Assembly: GCA_963720765.1 (NCBI GenBank)
Contig: CAVRGS010000011.1
Coordinates: 310,001-374,000 of the forward strand
DNA length: 64,000 nucleotides
Direction: 5' to 3'
Source: DASUAS01 sp963720765
GTDB taxonomy: Bacteria > Actinomycetota > Acidimicrobiia > IMCC26256 > DASPTH01
Made by a program: the position numbers and the translations under genes. The notes under the pieces are model-generated. The model was not told where the DNA came from and did not search any database. It saw only the letters and a program-made list of their open reading frames with translations. Below are positions 1-8,422 of the stretch, piece after piece (positions within the stretch are counted from its first letter, which is position 1; the number at the start of each line of letters is the position of its first letter).

Positions 1-1381
1 GCTCGGCGAACCACCGCACCGGTCCGGGCATCCCCGAGGTGAGCACGAACGCAGAGCTGACGAACGGCAGGAAGAGCAGCGGATAGGCGAACGCACCGGC
101 ACCGTCGGGCGACTTCGCGGCGAGGCCGGCGATGACCGCGAGCCAGGTCAGTGCCAGGGTGAACAGCGTGACGATGCCGAGCACCTCGAGCCAGGCGACG
201 ATGCCCGCGCCCGAGCGGAACCCGATCGCCAGCGCGACGAGCAGGACGAGCGCCAGCGAGACGAGGTTCGCGATCAGCGACGTCAGCACGTGGGCCCACA
301 GGATGGCCGAGCGAGCGATCGGCATCGACTGGAACCGCTCGAGCACTCCGCCGGTGACGTCCGTGTAGATCCGCAACGACGTGTACGCGACGCCCGACGC
401 CACCGTGATGAGCAGGATCCCGGGCAGGAGGTAGTTGACGTACTTGCCACCACCAGTGTGGATCGAGCTTCCGAACACGTAGACGAACATCAACAGCATC
501 GCGATCGGTGTCACAGCAGTGGTGATGATGGTGTCGGGGCTGCGCACGATGTGGCGCAGCGAACGGCCCAGCAGCGCGTTCGTGTCACGGACGAAGTTGG
601 TGTTCACGGTGAGACCTCCGGTCTCGGCCCGACGGCCGACGAGGGTGAGGAAGACGTCTTCCAGGCTCGGCTGCTTCTCGACGTACTCGACCTTGGCCGG
701 AGGGAGGAGCGCCTTCAGCTCCGCGAGGGTGCCGTCGACGAGGATCCGGCCTTCGTGGAGGATCGCGATCCGGTCGGCGAGTTGCTCGGCCTCGTCGAGG
801 TGTTGCGTGGTGAGCAGGACCGTGGTCCCGCCGCGGGCGAGCTCGCGGACGGACCGCCACACCTCCAGTCGCGCCTCGGGATCGAGCCCGGTGGTCGGCT
901 CGTCGAGGAAGACCACCGGCGGGCTGCCGATCAAGCTCATCGCCAGGTCCAGACGGCGACGCATCCCGCCGGAGTAGGTCGCGACGCGCCGCCCGCCGGC
1001 GCCGGTGAGCGAGAAGCGCTCGAGCATGGCGTCGGCCACTTCGCCCGGATGTTCCAGGTGCCGCAGCTTCGCGATGAGCACGAGGTTCTCGCGCCCGGTG
1101 AGGATGTCGTCGACGGCGGCGAACTGACCGGTGAGGCTGATCGAACCGCGCACGTCGGCACCGTCCTCGGCCACGTCGAACCCGTTCACCGTCGCCGCGC
1201 CGCGGTCGAACCTCAGCAGCGTGGAGAGGATCTTGACCAGGGTCGTCTTGCCCGCTCCGTTGGAACCCAGCAGGGCGAAGATGCTGCCGCCGTCGACCTC
1301 GAGGTCGACGCCGCGGAGCACCTCGAGATCTCCGTACGACTTCGTGAGTGCGGTGACGCAGATGGCTGGTGTGCTCGTCAT
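1..1381 (-). CDS. Drr-type ABC exporter, ATPase and permease in one reading frame (3' end beyond window)
   Basis: The N-terminal 250 residues are an ABC ATPase: Walker A GSNGAGKT at 39-46, Q-loop Q85, signature YSGGM at 136-140, Walker B VVFLDEP at 156-162 and switch H194. The reading frame has no stop after the usual DrrA ending (SLEDVFLTLVGR). It runs straight into an ABC-2 permease whose first helices follow (MLLMFVYVFG and later segments) and leaves the window at base 1. Codon 259 is a GTG preceded by GGAGGT about 6 bases upstream, so the permease could also start on its own. The protein probably exports a drug-like or lipid compound at the membrane. A second pair at 44.5-46.3 kb keeps ATPase and permease separate. 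The start ATG at 1381 gives the standard ATPase N-terminus. The in-frame join was checked base by base. Confidence 0.85.
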   Translation of the reverse strand, partial: MTSTPAICVTALTKSYGDLEVLRGVDLEVDGGSIFALLGSNGAGKTTLVKILSTLLRFDRGAATVNGFDVAEDGADVRGSISLTGQFAAVDDILTGRENLVLIAKLRHLEHPGEVADAMLERFSLTGAGGRRVATYSGGMRRRLDLAMSLIGSPPVVFLDEPTTGLDPEARLEVWRSVRELARGGTTVLLTTQHLDEAEQLADRIAILHEGRILVDGTLAELKALLPPAKVEYVEKQPSLEDVFLTLVGRRAETGGLTVNTNFVRDTNALLGRSLRHIVRSPDTIITTAVTPIAMLLMFVYVFGSSIHTGGGKYVNYLLPGILLITVASGVAYTSLRIYTDVTGGVLERFQSMPIARSAILWAHVLTSLIANLVSLALVLLVALAIGFRSGAGIVAWLEVLGIVTLFTLALTWLAVIAGLAAKSPDGAGAFAYPLLFLPFVSSAFVLTSGMPGPVRWFAE

Positions 1382-1452
1382 GCGACCAGCCTGAAGGCTT
1401 GACCTCGCGTCAAGGTCAAGCCCCGGTTGTCCGGGCCCAGACGGTCAGGCGA

Positions 1453-1701
1453 TCACTCGAGCGCCGTCCAGGGCGCCCTGGACGCGGTCGTCACCGGGAA
1501 CTCGTCGCTCGTGTGCTCGGCCCGCGCGTGGATGACACCCTGGAAGTGGCCGATCTTCGCTCGGGTGCGTCCTCCGAAGATGTCGATCTGATTCGACGAG
1601 CACTTCGCATTGGTCGCCGCGCCCGCAGCCTTAGGCAGGACGCTCGCAGCGATGCACACGATCGCGGCAGCGATGACACCTCGAACGCCGGCCTTCTTCA
1701 T
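1453..1701 (-). CDS. small secreted protein, unknown function
   Basis: This is an 82-residue protein that I do not recognise. The ATG at 1701 is preceded by GGAGG at a good distance, which decides the start over a longer in-frame extension. Residues 1-28 form a classical signal peptide: a KK/R start, a hydrophobic Ala/Val/Ile core and an A-x-A cleavage region near AAGA. The mature part of about 54 residues is polar with a single Cys (KCSSNQ), so it has no disulfide of its own. It sits between the ABC exporter and the monooxygenase, divergent from the latter. No function is assigned. Confidence 0.6.
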   Translation of the reverse strand: MKKAGVRGVIAAAIVCIAASVLPKAAGAATNAKCSSNQIDIFGGRTRAKIGHFQGVIHARAEHTSDEFPVTTASRAPWTALE

Positions 1702-1841
1702 CACGAGCCCCTCCGGAAGTGGAGAACGACCGTATGGAGCAGAAGGGTTCGGACGGTGATGGTCGGGCGGTCTGCGCCTCGCTGGCGACCGGCGCACCGC
1801 GGCGGTAGAACGGGACCACGCACCGAACCAGGAGGCGTCGG

Positions 1842-3770
1842 ATGGCGATGGGGCGCTCGGAGTCGCACGTGCGCGAGGAGCTGCTCGCCGCGTCGGACCA
1901 GGTGATCGAGGACGCGGTCGTGCACGCCGACCTCAAGGCGTTGCGCGGGCTGCTGTACCAGCTCACCGGCGACGACGAAGTGGCGCAGGCGCGCCTCAAC
2001 ATCGACGACCCCGCGACCATGCTCTCCGGCGATCCCGACGACACCGAGCTCCTGCGCCGCAAGGGCGCCGAGTTCCTGCAGGCCTACCGCGATCGCGGCG
2101 CCGGCGAGATCGACCTCGGCGACGACGCACGGCTGCCGACCAGCCTCCGCCTGGCGAGCACCTTCGACCTCGCCGACGACGACATGGAGCTCTGGATCGA
2201 GGAGCTCGCCATCGACCCGTGGGCGCGGGGACTCGACTGGAAGACCCCTCCCCCGCCGGAGCGGCTCGAGGCGTTCAACGTGATCGTGATCGGCGGCGGG
2301 CTCGGCGGTCTCAACGCGGCGATCCAGCTGAAGCGCGCCGGCATCCCCTTCACCGTGGTCGAGAAGAACCCCGACGTCGGCGGCACGTGGTGGGAGAACC
2401 GCTATCCCGGCTGTCGCGTCGACACCGCCAGCCGTTCGTACACGAACCTGTTCGGCGTCGACTGGAGCTACCCGTACTCGCACTGCCCGGCGTCGGAGAA
2501 CGAGCGCTACTTCCAGTGGGTCACCGACACCTACGGGTTGCGCGACGACATCGTGTTCGACACCGAGGTGATCTCGATGGCGTGGGACGAGGACACCAGC
2601 GAGTGGCAGGTGACCGTCGACGGGCCCGACGGCGAGCACGTGCTGCGCGCCAACGCGGTCATCACCGCGGTCGGCTTCCTGAACCGTCCGAAGCTGCCCG
2701 AGATCGAGGGCATGCTCGACTTCCAGGGTCCGTCGTTCCACTCGGCACGGTGGCCGGAGGGTCTCGGGACCGAGGGCAAGCGCTTCGCCGTCATCGGCAC
2801 CGGGGCGAGCGGCTACCAGATGATCCCCGAGATCGCGCTCGACGCCGAGCATCTCACCGTGTTCCAGCGCACGCCCCAGTGGCTGATGCCGACGCCCGGC
2901 TACCGCACGCCGTACCCGCCGCAGGTGAACTGGCTCGACCGGAACCTGCCCTTCTACAGCAACTTCATGCGGTTCCAGGCCGCCATCTCGATCCGCTTCC
3001 TCTCCGACTTCAGCGAGATCGACCCTGAATTCGACGATCCCGACGCGTGCAGCGCGATGAACAAGGTGATGCGGGACGCGAGCATCGCGTTCCTCGAGCG
3101 CAAGTTGGGCGACGACCCCGAGCTCGTGCGCACGATGACGCCCCCGCACCCCTACCTCTCGGCGCGCCCGCTCGCGGTCGACGCCGAGTACAGCGTCCTC
3201 GACGCGATCCGGCGCGACAACGTCACGCTGGTGACCGACGGCATCCGCCGCGTCACCGAGACCGGCATCGAGGCAATCGACGGGTTGAACCACGAGGTCG
3301 ACGTGATCGTCTACGCGACCGGCTTCCACACGACGGAGTACCTGTTCCCGATGACGATCATCGGGCGCGACGGCGTGACCATCGAGAAAACCTGGGCCGA
3401 GGGCGGCGCTCGGGCGTACCTCGGGTGCATGGTGCCGGGCTTCCCGAACCTCTGGATGGTGTACGGACCCAACACGAACGGCGGCATGCACCCGGCGAGC
3501 TTCCACGAGGTGGTGGCGCGCTACGCGCTGGAGTGCATGGAGCACCTCATCGTGAACGACGAGCACGCGGTCGAGGTGACCGAGGACGCGTACTGGCGAC
3601 ACAACCGCGTCGTCGACGAGCGCAACGTCAACAAGGTGTGGAGCGACCCCCGCGCGCACAACTACTACTGGACCGAGTTCGGCCGCTCAGCGGTGATGTG
3701 CCCCTTCTACCCGTGGGAGATCTGGCACTCGCTGCGTCACCCGGCGTTCGACGACCTCGTCGTGCGGTAG
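1842..3770 (+). CDS. flavin-containing Baeyer-Villiger monooxygenase (4-hydroxyacetophenone monooxygenase type)
   Basis: The 642-residue FAD/NADPH enzyme should insert oxygen next to a ketone carbonyl, giving an ester or lactone in the cytosol. The FAD Rossmann motif GGGLGG is at 151-156, followed by VEKNPDVGGTWW. The Baeyer-Villiger fingerprint FxGxxFHxxxW is at 294-304 and the NADPH Rossmann motif GTGASG at 319-324. The 140-residue helical extension before the first Rossmann fold matches the layout of 4-hydroxyacetophenone monooxygenases and not shorter cyclohexanone enzymes. The ATG at 1842 has AGGAGG 7 bases upstream. It stands alone, transcribed away from the secreted protein gene. The substrate cannot be read from the sequence. 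Confidence 0.9.
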   Translation: MAMGRSESHVREELLAASDQVIEDAVVHADLKALRGLLYQLTGDDEVAQARLNIDDPATMLSGDPDDTELLRRKGAEFLQAYRDRGAGEIDLGDDARLPTSLRLASTFDLADDDMELWIEELAIDPWARGLDWKTPPPPERLEAFNVIVIGGGLGGLNAAIQLKRAGIPFTVVEKNPDVGGTWWENRYPGCRVDTASRSYTNLFGVDWSYPYSHCPASENERYFQWVTDTYGLRDDIVFDTEVISMAWDEDTSEWQVTVDGPDGEHVLRANAVITAVGFLNRPKLPEIEGMLDFQGPSFHSARWPEGLGTEGKRFAVIGTGASGYQMIPEIALDAEHLTVFQRTPQWLMPTPGYRTPYPPQVNWLDRNLPFYSNFMRFQAAISIRFLSDFSEIDPEFDDPDACSAMNKVMRDASIAFLERKLGDDPELVRTMTPPHPYLSARPLAVDAEYSVLDAIRRDNVTLVTDGIRRVTETGIEAIDGLNHEVDVIVYATGFHTTEYLFPMTIIGRDGVTIEKTWAEGGARAYLGCMVPGFPNLWMVYGPNTNGGMHPASFHEVVARYALECMEHLIVNDEHAVEVTEDAYWRHNRVVDERNVNKVWSDPRAHNYYWTEFGRSAVMCPFYPWEIWHSLRHPAFDDLVVR

Positions 3771-3939
3771 CACGCCACGTCGGGGAGCACGCTCGGACCG
3801 AGCGAGACCTCTCCTTTGGGCAGCCGAGGTCATGTTCTCGGGGGTCGATCGTTGGAACCGGCGGCACGGACGGGACTGCTGCAGGTTGCCGCATAGCCGG
3901 CCTTCGGAGACGCCCCTCCGGCGTCGACGTGTCGAGTGC

Positions 3940-4272
3940 TCAGAGGTCGGCTTCCGCGACTGCGCGGAACGTGGAGTCGTCACCGAGATGGAAGAAGATC
4001 TGGCCACAGAGTGATCCGTCAGCATCAATCTCTGCCCAACCTCGCCCCGATACGTGACTTCCCTCGTCGTCACCTTCCCAGGTGAACTCGGCCCGCGCCT
4101 CCTGTCGGTGCTCGTCGTACCTGCAGTCGAGATCGCCCGAGACCGCGATGAACCGGAAGCTGCCGGTCCCGTCGGCGCTGAGTTCGATGAAGGCCGGACC
4201 GAGCAGCTCGATCGCATCGCGATCCCAAAGATCCATTTCGACGATGCGCCAGCGACCGACTGGACATGCCAT
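3940..4272 (-). CDS. conserved hypothetical protein, WRI-MDLWDRD family
   Basis: This 110-residue soluble protein resembles a family of unknown function that I recall from actinobacteria and other soil bacteria. Those members begin with a GRWRIVEMDLWDRDAI-like segment and continue with LLGPAFIE and FRFIAVSGDLDCRYD, as here. The acidic sequence with alternating beta-strand patterns (AEFTWEGDDEG, GQIFFHLGDDSTF) suggests a small beta-rich fold. It has no signal peptide or membrane segment. The ATG at 4272 gives the full family N-terminus. It lies alone at the edge of a decayed stretch. The family match is from memory. Confidence 0.7.
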   Translation of the reverse strand: MACPVGRWRIVEMDLWDRDAIELLGPAFIELSADGTGSFRFIAVSGDLDCRYDEHRQEARAEFTWEGDDEGSHVSGRGWAEIDADGSLCGQIFFHLGDDSTFRAVAEADL

Positions 4273-4357
4273 CTCCGTAAAGTACGCCGCGCGCCGACCC
4301 GGCGTTATATGGGGCAGGTTTGCTCCGCCGGGAACGAATGGTGCTGGACTGTCGCCG

Positions 4358-4490
4358 ATGCATGTCGAGGTACGTCCGACCGGTCACGACGATCCGCAGC
4401 CCAGCAGCTCATCACCGAGCTGAACGATGAGATCCAAGCTCGCTACGAACAACCAGCCGAGAGCTTCTACTTGAGGCTCGACGAGTCCGA
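4358..4490 (+). pseudogene. probable N-terminal relic of a GNAT acetyltransferase
   Basis: An ATG at 4358 opens MHVEVRPTGHDDPQ. After a one-base shift near 4398 the next frame reads AQQLITELNDEIQARY and then ESFYLRLDESE. Together these look like the first 45 residues of a GNAT N-acetyltransferase, where a beta strand with VRP is followed by a long helix. After about 4490 the similarity stops and the opposite-strand kinase relic begins, so the acetyl-CoA binding half is missing. This is a pattern-based call with no alignment. Confidence 0.35.
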
Positions 4491-4525
4491 GCCCGTACGA
4501 CGAGTCGTCCAGCATCGCAGGAAGG

Positions 4526-4900
4526 TCACTTCCAGCGCTGGTAGGTGTCTTCGACGCCGAGCGGCACCGGATCGGCCACGGTCATCCACATGGACCCGGG
4601 GACGTGCAGGGCTGCTGCGTCGAGGACTCCATGACGGCGGCACGCATGCTCGAAGTCGATCAGACGACCGTCGCCACCGTCGAGATCGACGAGGCAGTTG
4701 TTCGCGCCGCTGTCGCCGTTGCTGAATGCGGCAAGCCCGCGCGGATCGTGGATCTCCACCAAAGCCGCGTCGGCGTCCGCTCGCGCCGCGTCCGTTGCCG
4801 GCACGACTGAGGGAACGATATGGGCGCGTCGGACGTGGAGGCCGACCGGCGCGCAACCGTGCGCGGAAGACGCGCGAATTCGGGTGCTCCCGCGGGCCAT
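4526..4900 (-). pseudogene. C-terminal fragment of an APH-fold kinase
   Basis: A frame of about 124 codons contains FSNGDSGANNCLV (catalytic loop of the aminoglycoside phosphotransferase fold, with the usual HGD changed to NGD), then GRLIDFEHA (the DFG-equivalent IDFE) and HGVLDAAALHVPGSMWMTV. The N-terminal lobe that binds ATP is absent, because the frame begins in low-complexity Arg/Ala sequence and the next gene ends at 4909. It also stops shortly after the catalytic domain. It is therefore a truncated relic and not a resistance gene. Confidence 0.5.
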
Positions 4901-4908
4901 GCAGGGGT

Positions 4909-5580
4909 CTACGCCGTCGGTACGTCCGGCACAGGCACACGGAGGGGTCGTTCCCGCGTCGTTTCGAGGATAGGCGAGATCAGCGCGGCCCCGAGGAGCA
5001 GGAACAACACCATCCAGCCCACCAAGGCCCAGTGGAGGGCGTCATCGGAACTGCCGGTGGCAGGGGTGATGACCACGAAGACGTAGGAACCCGTGGCCAG
5101 GGGTAGCCAGCGGAGCCAGAGCGGTACCTGCCACCTCGCTCGAACGAGCGACACACCCGCGACGATCAGTGCGAGGCCGATGACCGTGCTGGCGACGCCG
5201 TAGAACGTGTCGACGACGGCTGCCACGTCGCTCCCGGTCTTGGCGTGCGCACCACCGATCGCGGCCAGCTCCGCCAGGGTGAGCATTGCCATGCCGGCGC
5301 TCGCGACCTCGAGCCCACGGCGCGCAACCCGACGCGGCGCGAATCCCGCGAGCGCGAGCAAGGCCACGAGCAGAGGCAGGTGCTGCACCGCGAGGATGAC
5401 CTCGGAGACTACAAACGCTCCAGCGGACAGTGGAGAGGAGTACCGATCGCTCGCGACGACCGGGTTGGCGGCGACGGCGAAGACGGCGATCGCGATCCCT
5501 ACGAGGGCCGCGACCACGCACGCCCAGCCGACGGTTCGACGAACTCCCGGGTGGGTCAGCGAAGAGAGAAGTTGTTCCAT
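4909..5580 (-). CDS. multi-pass membrane protein, unknown function
   Basis: This 223-residue protein has about six hydrophobic segments: roughly residues 15-38, 54-79, 88-110, 121-144, 150-170 and 178-198. It ends in a polar cytosolic tail (TTRERPLRVPVPDVPTA). The ATG at 5580 (MEQLLSSLTHPGVRR) is preferred because upstream codons are Arg/Pro rich and lack hydrophobic structure. It is transcribed divergently from the LuxR-family regulator at 5644, separated by only 63 bases, so the regulator may control it. I do not recognise the family. Confidence 0.65.
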   Translation of the reverse strand: MEQLLSSLTHPGVRRTVGWACVVAALVGIAIAVFAVAANPVVASDRYSSPLSAGAFVVSEVILAVQHLPLLVALLALAGFAPRRVARRGLEVASAGMAMLTLAELAAIGGAHAKTGSDVAAVVDTFYGVASTVIGLALIVAGVSLVRARWQVPLWLRWLPLATGSYVFVVITPATGSSDDALHWALVGWMVLFLLLGAALISPILETTRERPLRVPVPDVPTA

Positions 5581-5643
5581 GTGCCGACGGTAAGGTCGGG
5601 GACGCCGTTTCTCATCCGTGGAACCACGGAACTTCGGAGCGTC

Positions 5644-7143
5644 ATGACGACCGATCAGCCAGCGATACCGTCGATCGCGGCCGTGTCGGCATCCGGGGAG
5701 CGACCGCGGGTCGTGCAATCACCGCACGACGCCCACGAAGCTCTCGCAGCCGCTCGCCGGGCGCTCGCGGCGGGCCATCTCGAGGCGGCACTGTCCTGGT
5801 GCGAGCAAGCGGTGCGCGTCGGTGCCGAGTCTGGGGAGGTGGTCGTGGTCGTCGAAGCGGTCACGTTGCTCCCGAACGCCGGGCCCGGGCTCTGGTCGCT
5901 GGCGGCGCGTCAGCGCGCCCTGGCGGCGGAGGCGTTGCGAGCGGTCGACGACGACCCCGTTGCCGTCGGCCAGCTGCGGGCGGTGCTCGAGCACGCCGCC
6001 AACCCCTGGGTGGGCACGGCGGGGCACGGCGGGGTCGCGGACCACTCCCGGGATGACCGAACACGCACACCAGTCGAGCTTCGGGGCCGCCACTCCGAGC
6101 TGCTGTACCTCGGCGACGTGGAACGTCGCCTCGCGCTGGCCGACGAGATGATCGGGCTCGGCGGTCGGGATGGGGACGACGACGTCGTTGCAACCGGTCG
6201 TAGCTGGCGGCTCGATGCGCTCTCGCAGCTCGGACGCCGGTCCGACCTCGAAGCCGAGCTGCTCGACGCTGCAGGTCTCGTCGACCGCATGCACCGCCCG
6301 TGGTGGACCTGGTGGATCAAGGCGGTCAGGGCGTCGCTGGCCCACCTCGAAGGCGCGCATGTCGACGCTCTTCGCGAAGGCGACGCGGCAGCCGAGTTCG
6401 GGCTAGGACACGGGATTGCCGAGGCGCGCTTCGTTCATCTGGTGTTGCAGACCTGGGTCGCGCTGCGGACGGGAGAGCGCCTCGCGGAGGTGGAAGCCGA
6501 GGTCGGTGCGCTCGTGCGCACCGCACCGCTCCAGGCGCGGGCCTGGCATGCGCAGCTCCTCGCCGCGCAGAACCGGCGTGGCGACGTCGAGGTCGTGTGG
6601 CGAGCGCTCGCGCCGCACGTCGCGTCGGTTCCACACCGGGCGCCCGAATGGGCGATCGCCACAGCGGGCCACGTCGCGTTGGCCCTCTACGTCGGCGACC
6701 GATCGGCGGCTGCGGTTCTGCTCGACGTGCTGCGCCCGGTGGACGGCCTGTATGCGACCGGGCCGGCACACACGCCGGGTCACGGCCCCGTCGCTCTCCA
6801 CCTCGGTCGCCTGGCTGGGTTCCTCGGAGACGCGGCGAGCGCGCGCTCCCACTTGGAGCATGCCGTGGCGCAGGCGGATGCAGGTTACGCGACCGACTTC
6901 GCCGTGGACGCCAGAGCAGCGCTGGCCGGATTGGCCGGCTCCGGCTCGGGGCTGACTCCTCGTGAGACAGAGATCGCCGAATTGGTGGCGCAAGGCGAAA
7001 CGAACCGCCGCATCGCGCGGACCTTGTTCGTCTCGGAGCGCACCGTGGAGTCGCACGTGAGCAGTGTTCTGCGCAAGCTCGACCTTCCCTCACGCGCCGC
7101 GGTCGCGGCTTGGTTCGTCCGGAAGACCCACGAGAACCACTGA
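5644..7143 (+). CDS. LuxR-family transcriptional regulator with large helical N-terminal region
   Basis: This is a 499-residue cytosolic regulator. The last 60 residues are a LuxR/NarL helix-turn-helix: LTPRETEIAELVAQGETNRRIA followed by LFVSERTVESHVSSVLRKL. The preceding 430 residues are Ala/Leu-rich helical repeats like the TPR-type C-terminal part of MalT/LAL regulators. No Walker A motif is present, so it is not a full ATP-dependent LAL protein. The ATG at 5644 starts MTTDQPAIPS; in-frame upstream sequence overlaps the divergent gene. A likely target is the divergent membrane protein. Confidence 0.8.
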   Translation: MTTDQPAIPSIAAVSASGERPRVVQSPHDAHEALAAARRALAAGHLEAALSWCEQAVRVGAESGEVVVVVEAVTLLPNAGPGLWSLAARQRALAAEALRAVDDDPVAVGQLRAVLEHAANPWVGTAGHGGVADHSRDDRTRTPVELRGRHSELLYLGDVERRLALADEMIGLGGRDGDDDVVATGRSWRLDALSQLGRRSDLEAELLDAAGLVDRMHRPWWTWWIKAVRASLAHLEGAHVDALREGDAAAEFGLGHGIAEARFVHLVLQTWVALRTGERLAEVEAEVGALVRTAPLQARAWHAQLLAAQNRRGDVEVVWRALAPHVASVPHRAPEWAIATAGHVALALYVGDRSAAAVLLDVLRPVDGLYATGPAHTPGHGPVALHLGRLAGFLGDAASARSHLEHAVAQADAGYATDFAVDARAALAGLAGSGSGLTPRETEIAELVAQGETNRRIARTLFVSERTVESHVSSVLRKLDLPSRAAVAAWFVRKTHENH

Positions 7144-7189
7144 CGCGTCTGGGCGCGTAATCGGACACACGTTGAGGCGTCAGACGCGC

Positions 7190-7213
7190 CGCCGTCGTGC
7201 ATCGACGACGGCG
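7190..7213 (+). terminator. hairpin after the LuxR regulator gene
   Basis: A perfect 9-base-pair stem (CGCCGTCGT / ACGACGGCG) with a 6-base loop lies 46 bases after the regulator stop codon. No T-run follows, as is usual in high-GC actinobacteria. Confidence 0.5.
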
Positions 7214-7461
7214 CGTGGTGGAACTTGTGGAGGGTCTTTCGAACCCTTGGGTCGCGTGACGGGCTGCCCTGACCGGGGTGCGCGGCGAGCGCGACTGATG
7301 CGCTACCGCTCGCGATCTGGTGTGTTGTGGGGCCCCGGTGCAGGCAGGGATTTGGTGATACCCCCTGCCTCTCGCTTCAACTGTGTCGGATCTCCGTTCT
7401 GTCGGAGCCCGGGCTGTGGTTCCCACCACGACGCTCTCCACCGAGGCGCTGGAGGTCCGTT

Positions 7462-7632
7462 CTGGTGGTAGCGGAGGTAGGAGAGGACGGCCTTGACGCG
7501 GCGATGTTCGACTGGGTCTGTGAGAAGGCCCAGCTTGTTGAAGATCGAGGTGATGTGGGTCTCGACGGTTCGGGTCCCGAGGTGAAGGCGGTCCGAGATG
7601 CCACCGTTCGAGAGTCCTTCAGCCATGGCGGC
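7462..7632 (-). pseudogene. relic of a NarL/FixJ response regulator C-terminus
   Basis: In one minus-strand frame the residues AMAEGLSNGGISDRLHLG are followed by TRTVETHITSIFNKLGLL and DPVEHRRVKAVLSYLR. This matches the LuxR/NarL DNA-binding domain of response regulators to the end of that domain. The receiver domain and the LTPRE segment that should precede it are missing, and the frame runs on past the normal end into unrelated sequence. Confidence 0.6.
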
Positions 7633-7720
7633 GCGCCCGCGGTAGCTCCACAACAGCGCCGGAGACGCGTCCCCGACGGACCTCCGAGAGGGTCTCGTTG
7701 ACTCCCAGATCACTACCCGC

Positions 7721-7744
7721 CTAGGACCCGCTTGCGGGTCCTAG
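7721..7744. terminator. perfect 10-base-pair hairpin
   Basis: CTAGGACCCG and CGGGTCCTAG flank a CTTG loop, a perfect inverted repeat in otherwise gene-free sequence. It could be a bidirectional terminator at the edge of the mobile remnant. Nothing marks it as an attachment site. Confidence 0.45.
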
Positions 7745-7929
7745 AAGTGTGTCTACGTTGAGATCGGAGGTCGCGGCGCGAGTGCAGTCGTCGGCGGCCG
7801 TCGATGTACGAGAGCGCGTTCTTTCGGATCGCAGTCTCGATCTCGGGAGCGCGTGGAGGGCTGGGTTGACCCGGGGTGGTCCGACCCTTGGTACTGGTGA
7901 AGGACGCCGACGTAGAGACGGGACGCACC

Positions 7930-8223
7930 ATGCCGACACCGACGCATTCCCAGCCCTACTCCGACCTCGCACACCACAATCCGGCGCTTCCACTGGCGCT
8001 GACCGTGCCGGAAGCAGCCGTGGTCGCCGGTGTCAGCACTCGAACGATGTACCGCGCGGTCGAAGCCGGATCAGTCCCGACCGTGCGTCTGACACCTCGT
8101 GGTCGCGTGTTCATCCCTCGGCTCGCGCTGGAGCGCCTCCTCACCGAAGGCGGACCGAGCCGACACGGCGTGACATCGAGACCGGTACCGCCTCTCGTGG
8201 CGCGTGCGGCCCGTCGTGCATGA
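7930..8223 (+). CDS. excisionase-like helix-turn-helix protein
   Basis: This 97-residue protein has a MerR/excisionase-type DNA-binding domain. LTVPEAAVVAGVSTRTMYRAV is the helix-turn-helix (given here in pieces: LTVPEAAVVAG, VSTRTMYRAVEAG) and PTVRLTPRGRVFIPRLALERLL is the following wing region. The position upstream of Fic and integrase remnants fits an excisionase or element regulator that directs excision. The start is the ATG at 7930; a GTG at 7876 would add 18 non-conserved residues. The tail is Arg/Pro rich. A plain plasmid-type AlpA regulator is an alternative. Confidence 0.7.
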   Translation: MPTPTHSQPYSDLAHHNPALPLALTVPEAAVVAGVSTRTMYRAVEAGSVPTVRLTPRGRVFIPRLALERLLTEGGPSRHGVTSRPVPPLVARAARRA

Positions 8224-8287
8224 TCACCGCACCACCGCAGACCTGGAAACCCGACGACGTCGTCAAGATCGCTTGAGTTCCTGCTCC

Positions 8288-8399
8288 GCTACGAAAGGAT
8301 CACAGATCATCCTTGCGTAGCGGCAGCGCGGCGGGGTATCGTGGGTTTACGAAAGGATCTCCTTCTTTCCTTTCGCAACGATCTTTGTCCGAAAGGATC
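8288..8399. promoter_or_regulatory. cluster of CGAAAGGATC repeats, probable operator
   Basis: Three direct copies of CGAAAGGATC lie at 8292-8301, 8350-8359 and 8390-8399. The first is half of an inverted repeat whose other arm (8309-8321) pairs 12 of 13 bases. The second pairs with TCCTTTCG at 8368-8375. This gives five alternately oriented copies in about 110 bases just ahead of the Fic coding frame, the layout of a multi-site operator. Confidence 0.5.
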
Positions 8400-8422
8400 A
8401 TCCGCTGCCTGAGCTCGTCGAC

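Larger units (their letters stand above)
7144..7929. other. 786-base stretch with no intact gene
   Basis: Between the LuxR regulator and the excisionase-like gene I see only the hairpin at 7190-7213, a decayed response-regulator helix-turn-helix at 7462-7632 on the minus strand, and a perfect 10-base-pair hairpin at 7721-7744. 7214-7461 and 7745-7929 show no homology I can recognise. Confidence 0.6.

Noticed and set aside
4526..4900. Functional aminoglycoside resistance kinase
   Set aside because: The ATP-binding N-lobe is missing and the catalytic loop lacks the usual His; treated as a relic.
7232..7262. A possible tRNA T-arm near 7237-7260
   Set aside because: A 5-base stem and 7-base loop can be drawn, but loop bases and the remainder of a tRNA do not fit.
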